From an uncultured Chitinophagales bacterium (lineage in GTDB: Bacteria > Bacteroidota > Bacteroidia > Chitinophagales > Chitinophagaceae), in the NCBI GenBank assembly GCA_946886475.1, contig CAMPIQ010000048.1, positions 1 through 23,030 on the forward strand: a stretch of DNA of 23,030 nucleotides, read 5' to 3'. Below the pieces are notes generated by a model. That model was not told where the DNA came from. It saw only the letters and a list, made by a program, of their open reading frames with translations, and did no database searches. The translations under genes were made by a program, and so were the position numbers. Below are positions 1-5,993 of the stretch, one piece after another; position 1 is the first letter of the stretch; each line of letters begins with the position of its first letter.

Positions 1-23
1 CTTGTTCGAATGTTCGATATTCC

Positions 24-575
24 TCATGATTCCTCCTCCTCTCTCTCTTCCGGCTCTTCCTCACTTCCCGGATCTCCTTCTTCACCAAACCCTTCTGCTC
101 CTTTGGTGAGGTCATACTTTTCTTCCACGTCGGCAAAGCGTTCGCCCAGTAAACTTTTTGTTCCGTACTGGCTGGGTGCAATACCTTCTTTACGCACCAT
201 TGCAGGATAGGTTAGTTTGGGATTGATTTCCCTGGAAACATTGATCAGCTCAACCAGGAATGACCAGTTCTTATTAAAATCGTAGGTATAGATAAACTTT
301 TGATTGGGATCCTTGATCTCAGAGCCAATAGTAGTTTCCTTCATGAACAGAGGAGCGGCTTTATATGTTTTTTCATATTGCTCCAGCGTGATCTCACGTC
401 CCCTTTGCCAGTGGTCATTGCTTCGGAAAAAAGTAGCCTGGTGTTTACTATCGAATTCGAATGCTTTCAGGATCGCTTCATGCAATTCAAAAAAACTCTG
501 GATGTGTTTTATGGCAACATCACGATACACACTGTCATCTTCCTCCAAATAAACCCTGAATTTCAGTATAGCCAT
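24..575 (-). CDS. pRiA4b ORF-3-like (IS1096 passenger TnpR-like) family protein
   Basis: A 183-residue soluble protein with no signal peptide or membrane segment. The N-terminal part (MAILKFRVYLEEDDSVYRD, then IQSFFELHEAILKAFEFD) and the central FIYTYDFNKNWSFLVEL segment match my memory of the pRiA4b ORF-3-like family, in which a strand-rich core carries a conserved YxYDFGDxWxxxI-type motif. The molecular function of that family is not established; despite the database name, nothing here suggests mobility. The last 25 residues or so are very acidic (Glu, Gly and Pro, ending EEREEEES), a low-complexity tail beyond the family core. The ATG at 573-575 is well supported because an exact Bacteroidota promoter lies 28 bp upstream. 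The gene follows cca by 47 bp on the same strand but seems able to be transcribed alone. Family assignment is fairly sure; the role is unknown. Confidence 0.75.
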   Translation of the reverse strand: MAILKFRVYLEEDDSVYRDVAIKHIQSFFELHEAILKAFEFDSKHQATFFRSNDHWQRGREITLEQYEKTYKAAPLFMKETTIGSEIKDPNQKFIYTYDFNKNWSFLVELINVSREINPKLTYPAMVRKEGIAPSQYGTKSLLGERFADVEEKYDLTKGAEGFGEEGDPGSEEEPEEREEEES

Positions 576-602
576 GTAAAAGATTTCTTATACTATAAAC
601 GT

Positions 603-632
603 CAAATATAGCCAAAACGTTATTAGTTCAAA
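603..632 (-). promoter_or_regulatory. Bacteroidota-type promoter for the 24-575 gene
   Basis: Read on the minus strand, TTTG (632-629), an 18-base spacer and TATATTTG (610-603) form an exact match to the Bacteroidota TTTG / TAnnTTTG promoter. Transcription should begin about five bases further on, near 598, giving a leader of roughly 22 bases before the ATG at 575. The -33 box lies inside the last codons of cca, just before its stop codon (623-625), and the -7 box lies in the intergenic gap. Confidence 0.65.
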
Positions 633-2044
633 GGAGTAAGGCCACACTCTTTTCCCTTTTCCAGCATGAATTTATATGCTGAATCATAGTCGTTTAGAAT
701 CACCCCGTCGAGGATGGCGTCTTTGATGGCATCTTTGATGATACCTACATTTTTGGAAGGTGGTATACCAAATGTTGCCATGATCACCTCGCCGGTAACC
801 GGTGGCTGCCAGTTACGGATGTGATCTTTTTCCTCCACTTCCCTGCACCTTTGTTTTACCATTTCAAAATTGGACAGAAAGCGTTTCACCTTCAGTTTAT
901 TTTTAGAAGTAATATCACTCTGGCAAAGAATCATGAGATCATCAAAATGTTCTCCCGCATCAAAAAGCAAACGCCTGATGGCAGAGTCAGTGATATTTTC
1001 CCTGGTGAGGCTGATTGGCCTGAGGTGAAGCTCAACCAGTTTTCTCACATATTTCATTTCTTCACCAAGCGGCAGTTTCAGCTGATTGAAAATTCTCGGC
1101 ACCATTCTGCCCCCCACTACTTCATGTCCATGAAACGTCCAGCCATGTCCATCTTCAAATTTCTTTGTGGCCGGTTTTCCAATATCATGAAGTATGGCCG
1201 ACCATCGCAACCATAGGTAACTGGATCTTTCCGCCACGTTGTCCAGTACTTTCAGTGTATGATAAAAATTATCCTTGTGCCCGAGCCCATCCACATATTC
1301 AGCTCCCGCCAGGTCAACCATTTGCGGAAAGATCTCCTGCAATAAACCGGAATCAAATAATATTTTAAATCCAACTGAAGGCTTATCGCTGAGAATGATC
1401 TTGTTTAATTCATCCGTGATCCGTTCCCTGGAAACGATCCGGATCCTTCCGGCATTTTCAGAAATGGACCTTAGCGTTTCGGGGTATATCCTGAAATCCA
1501 GCTGGGCTGCAAACCTGATGGCTCTCATCATCCGGAGGGGGTCGTCGCTGAAGGTTTTATCAGGTTCAAGAGGAGTTCTGATCAATTGCTGCCTGATATC
1601 ATCTGCGCCACCAAAAGGATCTACCAGTTTTCCAAAATCTTCTTTATTCAGGCTTACTGCCAGCGTATTGATGGTGAAGTCGCGGCGGTTCTGGTCATCT
1701 TCAATGGTACCAGGCACCACCTCCGGATTACGGGAATGAGAACGGTAACTTTCTTTTCTGGCACCCACAAATTCAAGATCGAATCCATCAGCCATTTTAA
1801 AATGGGCCGTACCAAAATTTTTAAAATAGTTCACCCTGGGAGCGGGTTTAAAATATGCAGCGGCTTTTTCCGCCAGCTTAAGAGCATCACCTGCACAAAC
1901 AAAATCGGCGTCCTTTGTTGAACGTCCCATCAGTTTATCGCGTACAAATCCACCCACGAGATAGCAGGGATAATCAAGTGCCTGGGCAGCTTCTGCAATT
2001 TTATCAAAGATGAATTGTTCTTTTTCTGAAACGGGAATGTCCAT
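623..2044 (-). CDS. cca: CCA-adding tRNA nucleotidyltransferase (HD-domain type)
   Basis: This enzyme adds or repairs the 3' CCA of tRNAs, using CTP and ATP, in the cytoplasm. The protein has 473 residues from the chosen start. The class II nucleotidyltransferase head is complete: LVGGFVRDKLMGR (about 28-40) followed by DADFVC with the two metal-binding aspartates, then RRDFTINTLAV, DPFGGADDIRQ and DDPLRMMRAIRFAAQ, the motifs of the template-like nucleotide pocket. An HD phosphohydrolase-type domain follows with ILHDIGKP and HGHEVVGG. The frame is open 26 codons further upstream, but I chose the ATG at 2042-2044 (MDIPVSEKEQ) because homologues begin there and the -7 promoter box ends five bases upstream, so any longer version would start inside or before the promoter. 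The tRNA-Leu gene in this window lacks an encoded CCA, consistent with an essential role. Confidence 0.95.
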   Translation of the reverse strand: MDIPVSEKEQFIFDKIAEAAQALDYPCYLVGGFVRDKLMGRSTKDADFVCAGDALKLAEKAAAYFKPAPRVNYFKNFGTAHFKMADGFDLEFVGARKESYRSHSRNPEVVPGTIEDDQNRRDFTINTLAVSLNKEDFGKLVDPFGGADDIRQQLIRTPLEPDKTFSDDPLRMMRAIRFAAQLDFRIYPETLRSISENAGRIRIVSRERITDELNKIILSDKPSVGFKILFDSGLLQEIFPQMVDLAGAEYVDGLGHKDNFYHTLKVLDNVAERSSYLWLRWSAILHDIGKPATKKFEDGHGWTFHGHEVVGGRMVPRIFNQLKLPLGEEMKYVRKLVELHLRPISLTRENITDSAIRRLLFDAGEHFDDLMILCQSDITSKNKLKVKRFLSNFEMVKQRCREVEEKDHIRNWQPPVTGEVIMATFGIPPSKNVGIIKDAIKDAILDGVILNDYDSAYKFMLEKGKECGLTPLN

Positions 2045-2048
2045 GGGG

Positions 2049-2077
2049 CAAAGATATATCCCACACGATCTTGTCAA
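2049..2077 (-). promoter_or_regulatory. Promoter of cca, leaderless or nearly so
   Basis: Minus strand: TTG (2077-2075), an 18-base spacer and TATCTTTG (2056-2049), an exact Bacteroidota -7 element. The start point expected from the usual spacing falls at about 2044, the first base of the chosen cca ATG. The -33 box and most of the spacer lie inside the left arm of the 18-bp inverted repeat at 2061-2280. Confidence 0.6.
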
Positions 2078-2280
2078 TCCGACTGTGGTGAACTCGTACC
2101 CCGAATAAACGAACCATTCCAATTCAGTAACTCCCCACGAAGTGAAAGTGTTCTTTTCATTGGGCGTTGAACATCAAAGACCAGGTTCGTCGCAGGTGGA
2201 TGAAAAGGCCCGGGATTCATGAAGACAATGGTTCTTCCATTCAACGACCGGATGCCTGCGGCATTGACAAGATCGTGTGG
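2061..2280. repeat. 220-bp segment bounded by an 18-bp perfect inverted repeat
   Basis: CCACACGATCTTGTCAAT at 2061-2078 is the exact reverse complement of 2263-2280. A further 8-bp match, GAACCATT at 2111-2118 against its complement at 2227-2234, sits at nearly the same distance from each end, so the arms may once have been longer. Two perfect 18-mers this close are not expected by chance. No clear target-site duplication is visible next to either arm. The segment lies between cca and the YrdC gene and holds no recognisable gene. It could be a small MITE-like element, the remains of an inverted duplication, or a long-range hairpin; the sequence alone does not decide. Confidence 0.6.
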
Positions 2281-2319
2281 TGGGTGTTCCTTTCACCGGT
2301 GGTGTCAGCGTCCCAGTTA

Positions 2320-2898
2320 TTACCTCCTTATATACTCCACCCTTCCATTCACCCACCTGATAATTTGCGAAGGCAGTGAATTTGAATGATCGTCCTGCCT
2401 CCACTTCACCACATGGTCAACAGCTTTTATGATCTGTTGTGGGATATCTGTAAAAGAGGCCGGACTCGCCTGGCCGCTGATGTTGGCCGAAGTTGATACG
2501 ATGGGCTTTCTTAATCTCCTGATCAGATGCCGGCAGAATGGATCTTTTACGATCCTGATGGCAATGGAGCCATCCGCCGCTATTAAATTGGAAGGAAGGC
2601 CAATGGCACCTTCGAATATGATTGTTGTGGGTCTTGTCTGTTCTTCTAAAAAATCAAAAACAGCCAGGTCAGGTGCGGCTACATACTGCAATACCTCTCT
2701 TTCATCTGCCATCAGTATGATCATGCTCTTGCTGTCTTCCCTTTTTTTGAGCTGATAGATCCTCATCACAGCTTCTTCACTGGTAGCATCACAGCCTATG
2801 CCCCAGATGGTATCAGTCGGATAAAGTATCACTCCTCCTTTCTTCAATACATCTAGTGCTTCTTCCACTTCCGTTTCAAAAAATCCTGCTTCATTCAT
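2320..2898 (-). CDS. tsaC: L-threonylcarbamoyladenylate synthase (YrdC/Sua5 family)
   Basis: Makes threonylcarbamoyl-AMP from threonine, bicarbonate and ATP, the first step of the t6A37 modification of ANN-decoding tRNAs. The 192 residues correspond to a single YrdC domain with no C-terminal Sua5 extension. Visible family features are GGVILYPTDTIWGIGCDA (about 21-38), the basic segment LKKREDSKSM that contacts nucleotide, the RPTTIIFEG strand, IAIRIVKDPF, and the conserved IVSTSANISG stretch (about 133-142). The ATG at 2896-2898 overlaps the stop codon of the upstream glycosyltransferase gene (TAATG), which suggests translational coupling. The gene ends with two consecutive TAA codons. Whether the better symbol is tsaC or ywlC depends on orthology that I cannot test; the activity class is secure. 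Confidence 0.93.
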   Translation of the reverse strand: MNEAGFFETEVEEALDVLKKGGVILYPTDTIWGIGCDATSEEAVMRIYQLKKREDSKSMIILMADEREVLQYVAAPDLAVFDFLEEQTRPTTIIFEGAIGLPSNLIAADGSIAIRIVKDPFCRHLIRRLRKPIVSTSANISGQASPASFTDIPQQIIKAVDHVVKWRQDDHSNSLPSQIIRWVNGRVEYIRR

Positions 2899-3866
2899 TA
2901 CAAATAGATTTTAGCGGCATGAACGATCTGCATGCTGTTCAGCCTTTCGAGACATTGCGGAACATCATACCGCATACAAATATTTTTTTCACAGGGCTCA
3001 CAGGAAAGCTGGCCAAGGCGAATGGTGGTACAGATATCTTTCCGGTAAGGTGCCGTTTTTTCTTCCCGCCCCGCACCAAATAAAACAATGACCGGCGTAC
3101 CCATGGCATTAGCCAGGTGTGCCGGACCAGAATCGGTGCTCAGTAAAAACCTGGCTGAAGCCAATACAGCTGCCAGTTGCATTAATGAGGTTTGTCCCGC
3201 CATATTTTCCATCCCTTCCATGCCGGTTTCATCCAAAACCTTATCTACAAATTCTTTTTCCTTTGGTGCGCCTATCAATACGATACGGTTGCTGATCTGG
3301 GTTTTCAAAACCCTGATCAATTCAGCTGCCTTGTTTACTGTAAGTCTTCTTGAAGTGGCTTCAGAATTTATATTCACCACCACATGATCCTGCTTTGGAA
3401 AATCATGGTGTAAAATTACCTGTGGAGTTGTGGTTTGCCTGCCTGTAAACAGTGCTAACAATTGTACATATTCCTCTGCCCGGTGCAGGCCTTCCGGTTT
3501 TTTATAAGCATGGGTCAAAAGAATTTGTCGTAATTCTTTTTTATAACCAACTGTTTTTTCTGCACCACTGCTGAAAGCCATAAAGGCTGAAGAAAAAGAA
3601 TCAGGCAGACAAAAGAAAAGATCCGGCTTCACTTCTGCCTGCAACTTCTTCCCAAATTTTCTTACGCCCTTCAGTCCACTGAATTCATTTTTATCAAAAA
3701 CAAATGCATTGTGTTGCACCGGAAAAAGAGGAAGCAACTCATGAATACCTTTTTTGGCAACCAGGTTAATTTCGGCACCGGGATATAAAACGGAAAGCTG
3801 GTTGATGAAGCCAACCGACATCACCATATCACCCAGCCAATTTGGTAACCGAACAAGAATCTTCAT
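2898..3866 (-). CDS. Glycosyltransferase family 9 (heptosyltransferase-like) protein
   Basis: A 322-residue GT-B fold sugar transferase of the ADP-heptose:LPS heptosyltransferase (WaaC/WaaF/RfaF) family, expected to act at the inner face of the cytoplasmic membrane in lipopolysaccharide or other glycan assembly. The N-terminus MKILVRLPNWLGDMVMS is the classic acceptor-side motif of the family. In the C-terminal half, SEATSRRLT stands where the sugar-nucleotide loop is found, and STDSGPAHLANAMGTP with VIVLFG is the hallmark donor-binding motif. Four cysteines cluster near the end (CEPCEKNIC, then C). The open frame continues 24 codons upstream, but MKILVRL at 3864-3866 is the family start and the upstream residues look like translated intergenic DNA. 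It is transcribed divergently from dapD and overlaps the YrdC gene by one base. The donor and acceptor cannot be read from sequence. Confidence 0.9.
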   Translation of the reverse strand: MKILVRLPNWLGDMVMSVGFINQLSVLYPGAEINLVAKKGIHELLPLFPVQHNAFVFDKNEFSGLKGVRKFGKKLQAEVKPDLFFCLPDSFSSAFMAFSSGAEKTVGYKKELRQILLTHAYKKPEGLHRAEEYVQLLALFTGRQTTTPQVILHHDFPKQDHVVVNINSEATSRRLTVNKAAELIRVLKTQISNRIVLIGAPKEKEFVDKVLDETGMEGMENMAGQTSLMQLAAVLASARFLLSTDSGPAHLANAMGTPVIVLFGAGREEKTAPYRKDICTTIRLGQLSCEPCEKNICMRYDVPQCLERLNSMQIVHAAKIYL

Positions 3867-3948
3867 ATGATGAACATAGGTGCGGATGGCGGAGGAGTGT
3901 GCGGATTTACTTACTCCGCTGCTCTTCCTACTTCGCACTGCTTTTACT

Positions 3949-3956
3949 TATGTTTG
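3949..3956 (+). promoter_or_regulatory. Probable -7 element of the dapD promoter
   Basis: TATGTTTG at 3949-3956 is an exact TAnnTTTG match in the 104-bp divergent gap between the glycosyltransferase gene and dapD. No TTG is seen at the usual -33 distance, so the promoter is only half supported. The expected start point, near 3961, leaves a leader of about 10 bases to the ATG at 3971 and argues against the in-frame ATG at 3950, which lies inside the box itself. Confidence 0.45.
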
Positions 3957-3970
3957 CAAAAAAATTTGCG

Positions 3971-4801
3971 ATGAAGTTAAGAGAGTCTGTTGAACAAGCG
4001 TGGCAAAACAGGGAGATGCTCACCTATTCAGGAATACAACAGGATATCAGATCCGTGATAGAAGAAGTGGACAGAGGCACATTAAGAGTAGCCCAGCCGC
4101 CCGGTTCCGGTGATAACAGCAGCCAGGAATGGAAGGTGAATGAATGGGTGAAGCAGGCTATCCTGCTGTATTTTGGTTTGCAACCCATGCAGACCTGGAG
4201 TATGGAGCCTTTTGAATTTCATGATAAGATGCTGCTCAAAAAAAATTATAAAGAACTGGGCGTAAGAGCGGTTCCTCATGCTGTTGCAAGGTATGGTGCC
4301 TACATTGCCAGAAATGTGGTGCTCATGCCTTCTTATGTAAACATCGGCGCTTATGTTGATGAGGGCACCATGGTGGATACCTGGGCCACTGTAGGAAGCT
4401 GCGCCCAGATTGGAAAAAACGTGCACCTCAGCGGAGGAGTGGGTATTGGTGGTGTACTGGAACCTCTTCAGGCGTCACCGGTAATAATTGAAGATGGATG
4501 TTTCATTGGTTCAAGGTGTATTGTGGTGGAAGGTGTAAGAGTGGAAAAAGAAGCCGTACTGGGTGCCAATGTAGTTCTGACCCAGTCAACCAGGATCATT
4601 GATGTAAGCGGCAGTGAACCCAGGGAAATGAAAGGTGTGGTGCCTGCAGGTAGTGTAGTGATCCCGGGAAGCTACAGCAAAAAATTCCCTGCAGGTGAAT
4701 ACAATGTAAGCTGTGCTCTCATTATTGGAAAACGCAAACCCAGCACTGATCTTAAAACGAGTCTGAATGATGCACTGAGGGATTTTAATGTGGCGGTTTG
4801 A
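3971..4801 (+). CDS. dapD: 2,3,4,5-tetrahydropyridine-2,6-dicarboxylate N-succinyltransferase
   Basis: Transfers succinyl from succinyl-CoA to tetrahydrodipicolinate in the succinylase branch of diaminopimelate and lysine synthesis, supplying peptidoglycan precursor in the cytoplasm. The protein is 276 residues from the ATG at 3971 (MKLRESVEQAWQNRE), the usual length of the family. The N-terminal helical part is followed by the conserved RAVPHAVARYGAYI segment, PSYVNIGAYVDEGTMVDTWA, the run GSCAQIGKNVHLSGGVGIGG and EDGCFIGSRCIVVEGV, which are turns of a left-handed parallel beta-helix, and then the tail with VVPAGSVVIPGSY. The frame is open upstream to 3842, overlapping the divergent glycosyltransferase gene, but those residues do not belong to the family. 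It faces a PorP gene convergently, with a heptamer repeat filling the gap. It is the only plus-strand protein gene in the window and is functionally unrelated to its neighbours. Confidence 0.95.
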   Translation: MKLRESVEQAWQNREMLTYSGIQQDIRSVIEEVDRGTLRVAQPPGSGDNSSQEWKVNEWVKQAILLYFGLQPMQTWSMEPFEFHDKMLLKKNYKELGVRAVPHAVARYGAYIARNVVLMPSYVNIGAYVDEGTMVDTWATVGSCAQIGKNVHLSGGVGIGGVLEPLQASPVIIEDGCFIGSRCIVVEGVRVEKEAVLGANVVLTQSTRIIDVSGSEPREMKGVVPAGSVVIPGSYSKKFPAGEYNVSCALIIGKRKPSTDLKTSLNDALRDFNVAV

Positions 4802-4802
4802 G

Positions 4803-4886
4803 GAGTTGGGAGTCGGGAGTCCTGAGTCAGGAGTCGGCAACTCATAGCTCGTAGCTCATAGCTAACAGCTAATGGCCAATAGCTCT
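4803..4886. repeat. Degenerate 7-bp tandem repeat, 12 units
   Basis: Twelve units in perfect 7-base register fill the gap between the dapD stop (4801) and the end of the convergent PorP gene (4888). The first five (4803-4837) follow GAGTCGG: GAGTTGG, GAGTCGG, GAGTCCT, GAGTCAG, GAGTCGG. The next seven (4838-4886) follow TAGCTMA: CAACTCA, TAGCTCG, TAGCTCA, TAGCTAA, CAGCTAA, TGGCCAA, TAGCTCT. GAGTTG at 4803-4808 can pair with CAACTC at 4838-4843, and CCTGAGTCAGG (4821-4831) is palindromic around its centre, so weak structures are possible. No T-run follows on either strand, so this is not a standard terminator. Confidence 0.85.
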
Positions 4887-4887
4887 C

Positions 4888-5907
4888 CTACCATACATTC
4901 CTCGGACAGGTATCGGCATATCCATTTTTCAACAGCAGTCCGATGATCACTTCATGGGTTCCTTTGGTGAAGTTGTTCAACCGGGAGGTGGTGTAGTCGT
5001 AAGAATATCCCACATTCAGCCGGTTGGAAATATTCAATCCCAGCATACCGGCAATGCCGTCATTTCTCCTGTAGCTGGCGCCTATCCACGCAAGATCCCT
5101 GTATTGCAGTTTACCATTGAATTCAAACTGAACCGGAACGGGCGAAATATATTTGACCATAACGGAGGGTATCAGGTTGAAATCATAGCCCACGGGAATC
5201 CTGATACCGGCGGTTGCAAATAGATGCGGAACCGTTTTACCTTCAGATGGCCGGATGTAGTTATTTGAAAAATCTACTTTTTGCGGAATGATCTGCTGAG
5301 CGGACAGCCCTACAAAATAATCAGATGAATAGAGGTAGAGTCCTGCCATCAGATCCATCCTTGTTTTATTCAGGATGCCCGAACCATATACAGCAGGATC
5401 GATGGTAGGATCACCAAAATCAAGTTTTGAAACGTCAAGGCCCAGCCGTTGAAAGCCTATACCAAAACCTCCTGAAAGATTGGTTCTGGGACCAAGACCA
5501 ATATGATAAGCATAGGTACCATATGCTGAAAAATTACTCAATGGGCCTGTCACATCTTTGATCACCTGTAAACCAATGCCATGATGTGGTTCAGCAGCTG
5601 TATAATTTTCCCAGTAGCTCTGGCCTCTTGGATTATCACCGCTGATCTCAAAAGAAGTGGCGGTGGTGCGGTAATCATCCTTACCGATGGGTCCATGCAC
5701 TGAAAGATAAGTGGTAACCGGTGCATCCTGCATTCCCACCCACTGGTGGCGGTGACTCAGTTTAAGATCCACATAATTTTCAATGCCGGTGATGGCCGGA
5801 TTAATGATATACTGGTTAATGACGTACTGTGTATAATGAGGCTTTTGCTGAGCCCACACAGCATGAACAGACAGCATCACTATACAACACAGGAAAAACC
5901 TCTTCAT
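4888..5907 (-). CDS. PorP/SprF family T9SS-associated outer membrane protein (second copy)
   Basis: A 339-residue predicted outer-membrane beta-barrel. The start MKRFFLCC at 5905-5907 gives a clear signal peptide with cleavage after AVWA, before QQKPHYTQY; the open frame runs 14 codons further up but that part is not signal-like. The mature start PHYTQYVINQYIINPAITG is the signature of the PorP/SprF family (xFxQYxxNxxxxNPAxxG). Alternating strands follow, including AGLYLYSSDYFVGLSAQQI and VMVKYISPVPVQFEFN, and the protein ends in CPRNVW, matching the family's C-terminal CPR. PorP-like proteins, such as SprF for SprB in Flavobacterium johnsoniae, support surface delivery of partner CTD proteins by the type IX secretion system. 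It lies 50 bp beyond a strong terminator, so it may have its own promoter. I saw only a one-mismatch -7 candidate upstream. Confidence 0.9.
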   Translation of the reverse strand: MKRFFLCCIVMLSVHAVWAQQKPHYTQYVINQYIINPAITGIENYVDLKLSHRHQWVGMQDAPVTTYLSVHGPIGKDDYRTTATSFEISGDNPRGQSYWENYTAAEPHHGIGLQVIKDVTGPLSNFSAYGTYAYHIGLGPRTNLSGGFGIGFQRLGLDVSKLDFGDPTIDPAVYGSGILNKTRMDLMAGLYLYSSDYFVGLSAQQIIPQKVDFSNNYIRPSEGKTVPHLFATAGIRIPVGYDFNLIPSVMVKYISPVPVQFEFNGKLQYRDLAWIGASYRRNDGIAGMLGLNISNRLNVGYSYDYTTSRLNNFTKGTHEVIIGLLLKNGYADTCPRNVW

Positions 5908-5957
5908 GTTCACTAAGTTTTGATGTTCATCACAGATAACGGATGGCACATGAATTT

Positions 5958-5987
5958 AAAAAAAGCCTGGCTGAATGTCAACCAGGC
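5958..5987 (-). terminator. Intrinsic terminator after the OmpA/TPR gene
   Basis: On the minus strand, GCCTGGTTG, loop ACATT and CAGCCAGGC (5987-5965) form a 9-bp stem with one G-U pair, followed directly by seven T residues (5964-5958). It begins six bases after the stop codon of the OmpA-family gene and should end most transcription of the upstream adhesin operon before the second PorP gene. Confidence 0.85.
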
Positions 5988-5993
5988 ATGATA

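Noticed and set aside
821..1739. Plus-strand open frames of 131 and 154 codons
   Set aside because: They lie wholly antisense to cca, which has complete family motifs; the translated sequences look like random shadows.
2074..2220. Open frame of 48 codons on the minus strand (starting MNPGPFHPP) in the gap between the YrdC gene and cca
   Set aside because: It is short, unrecognised, lacks a promoter or ribosome site, lies inside the inverted-repeat segment and ends within the cca promoter. Too weak to call a gene.
2322..2329. Perfect Shine-Dalgarno sequence AAGGAGGT on the minus strand
   Set aside because: It is formed by the last codons and stop of the YrdC gene; no start codon at a useful distance leads to a frame longer than a few codons.
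3867..3885. TATGTTCA on the minus strand as promoter of the glycosyltransferase-YrdC pair
   Set aside because: Two mismatches to TAnnTTTG, no TTG at -33, and too close to the start codon.
3842..3970. Upstream extension of dapD to an earlier start
   Set aside because: It overlaps the divergent glycosyltransferase gene, adds a non-family hydrophobic stretch, and would place the -7 promoter box inside the coding region.
4803..4886. CRISPR-like array
   Set aside because: The period is 7 bp with no spacers, and there are no cas genes.
5908..5957. TATCTGTG on the minus strand as promoter for the second PorP/SprF gene
   Set aside because: One mismatch in the -7 box and no TTG at -33; possible but not strong enough to list.
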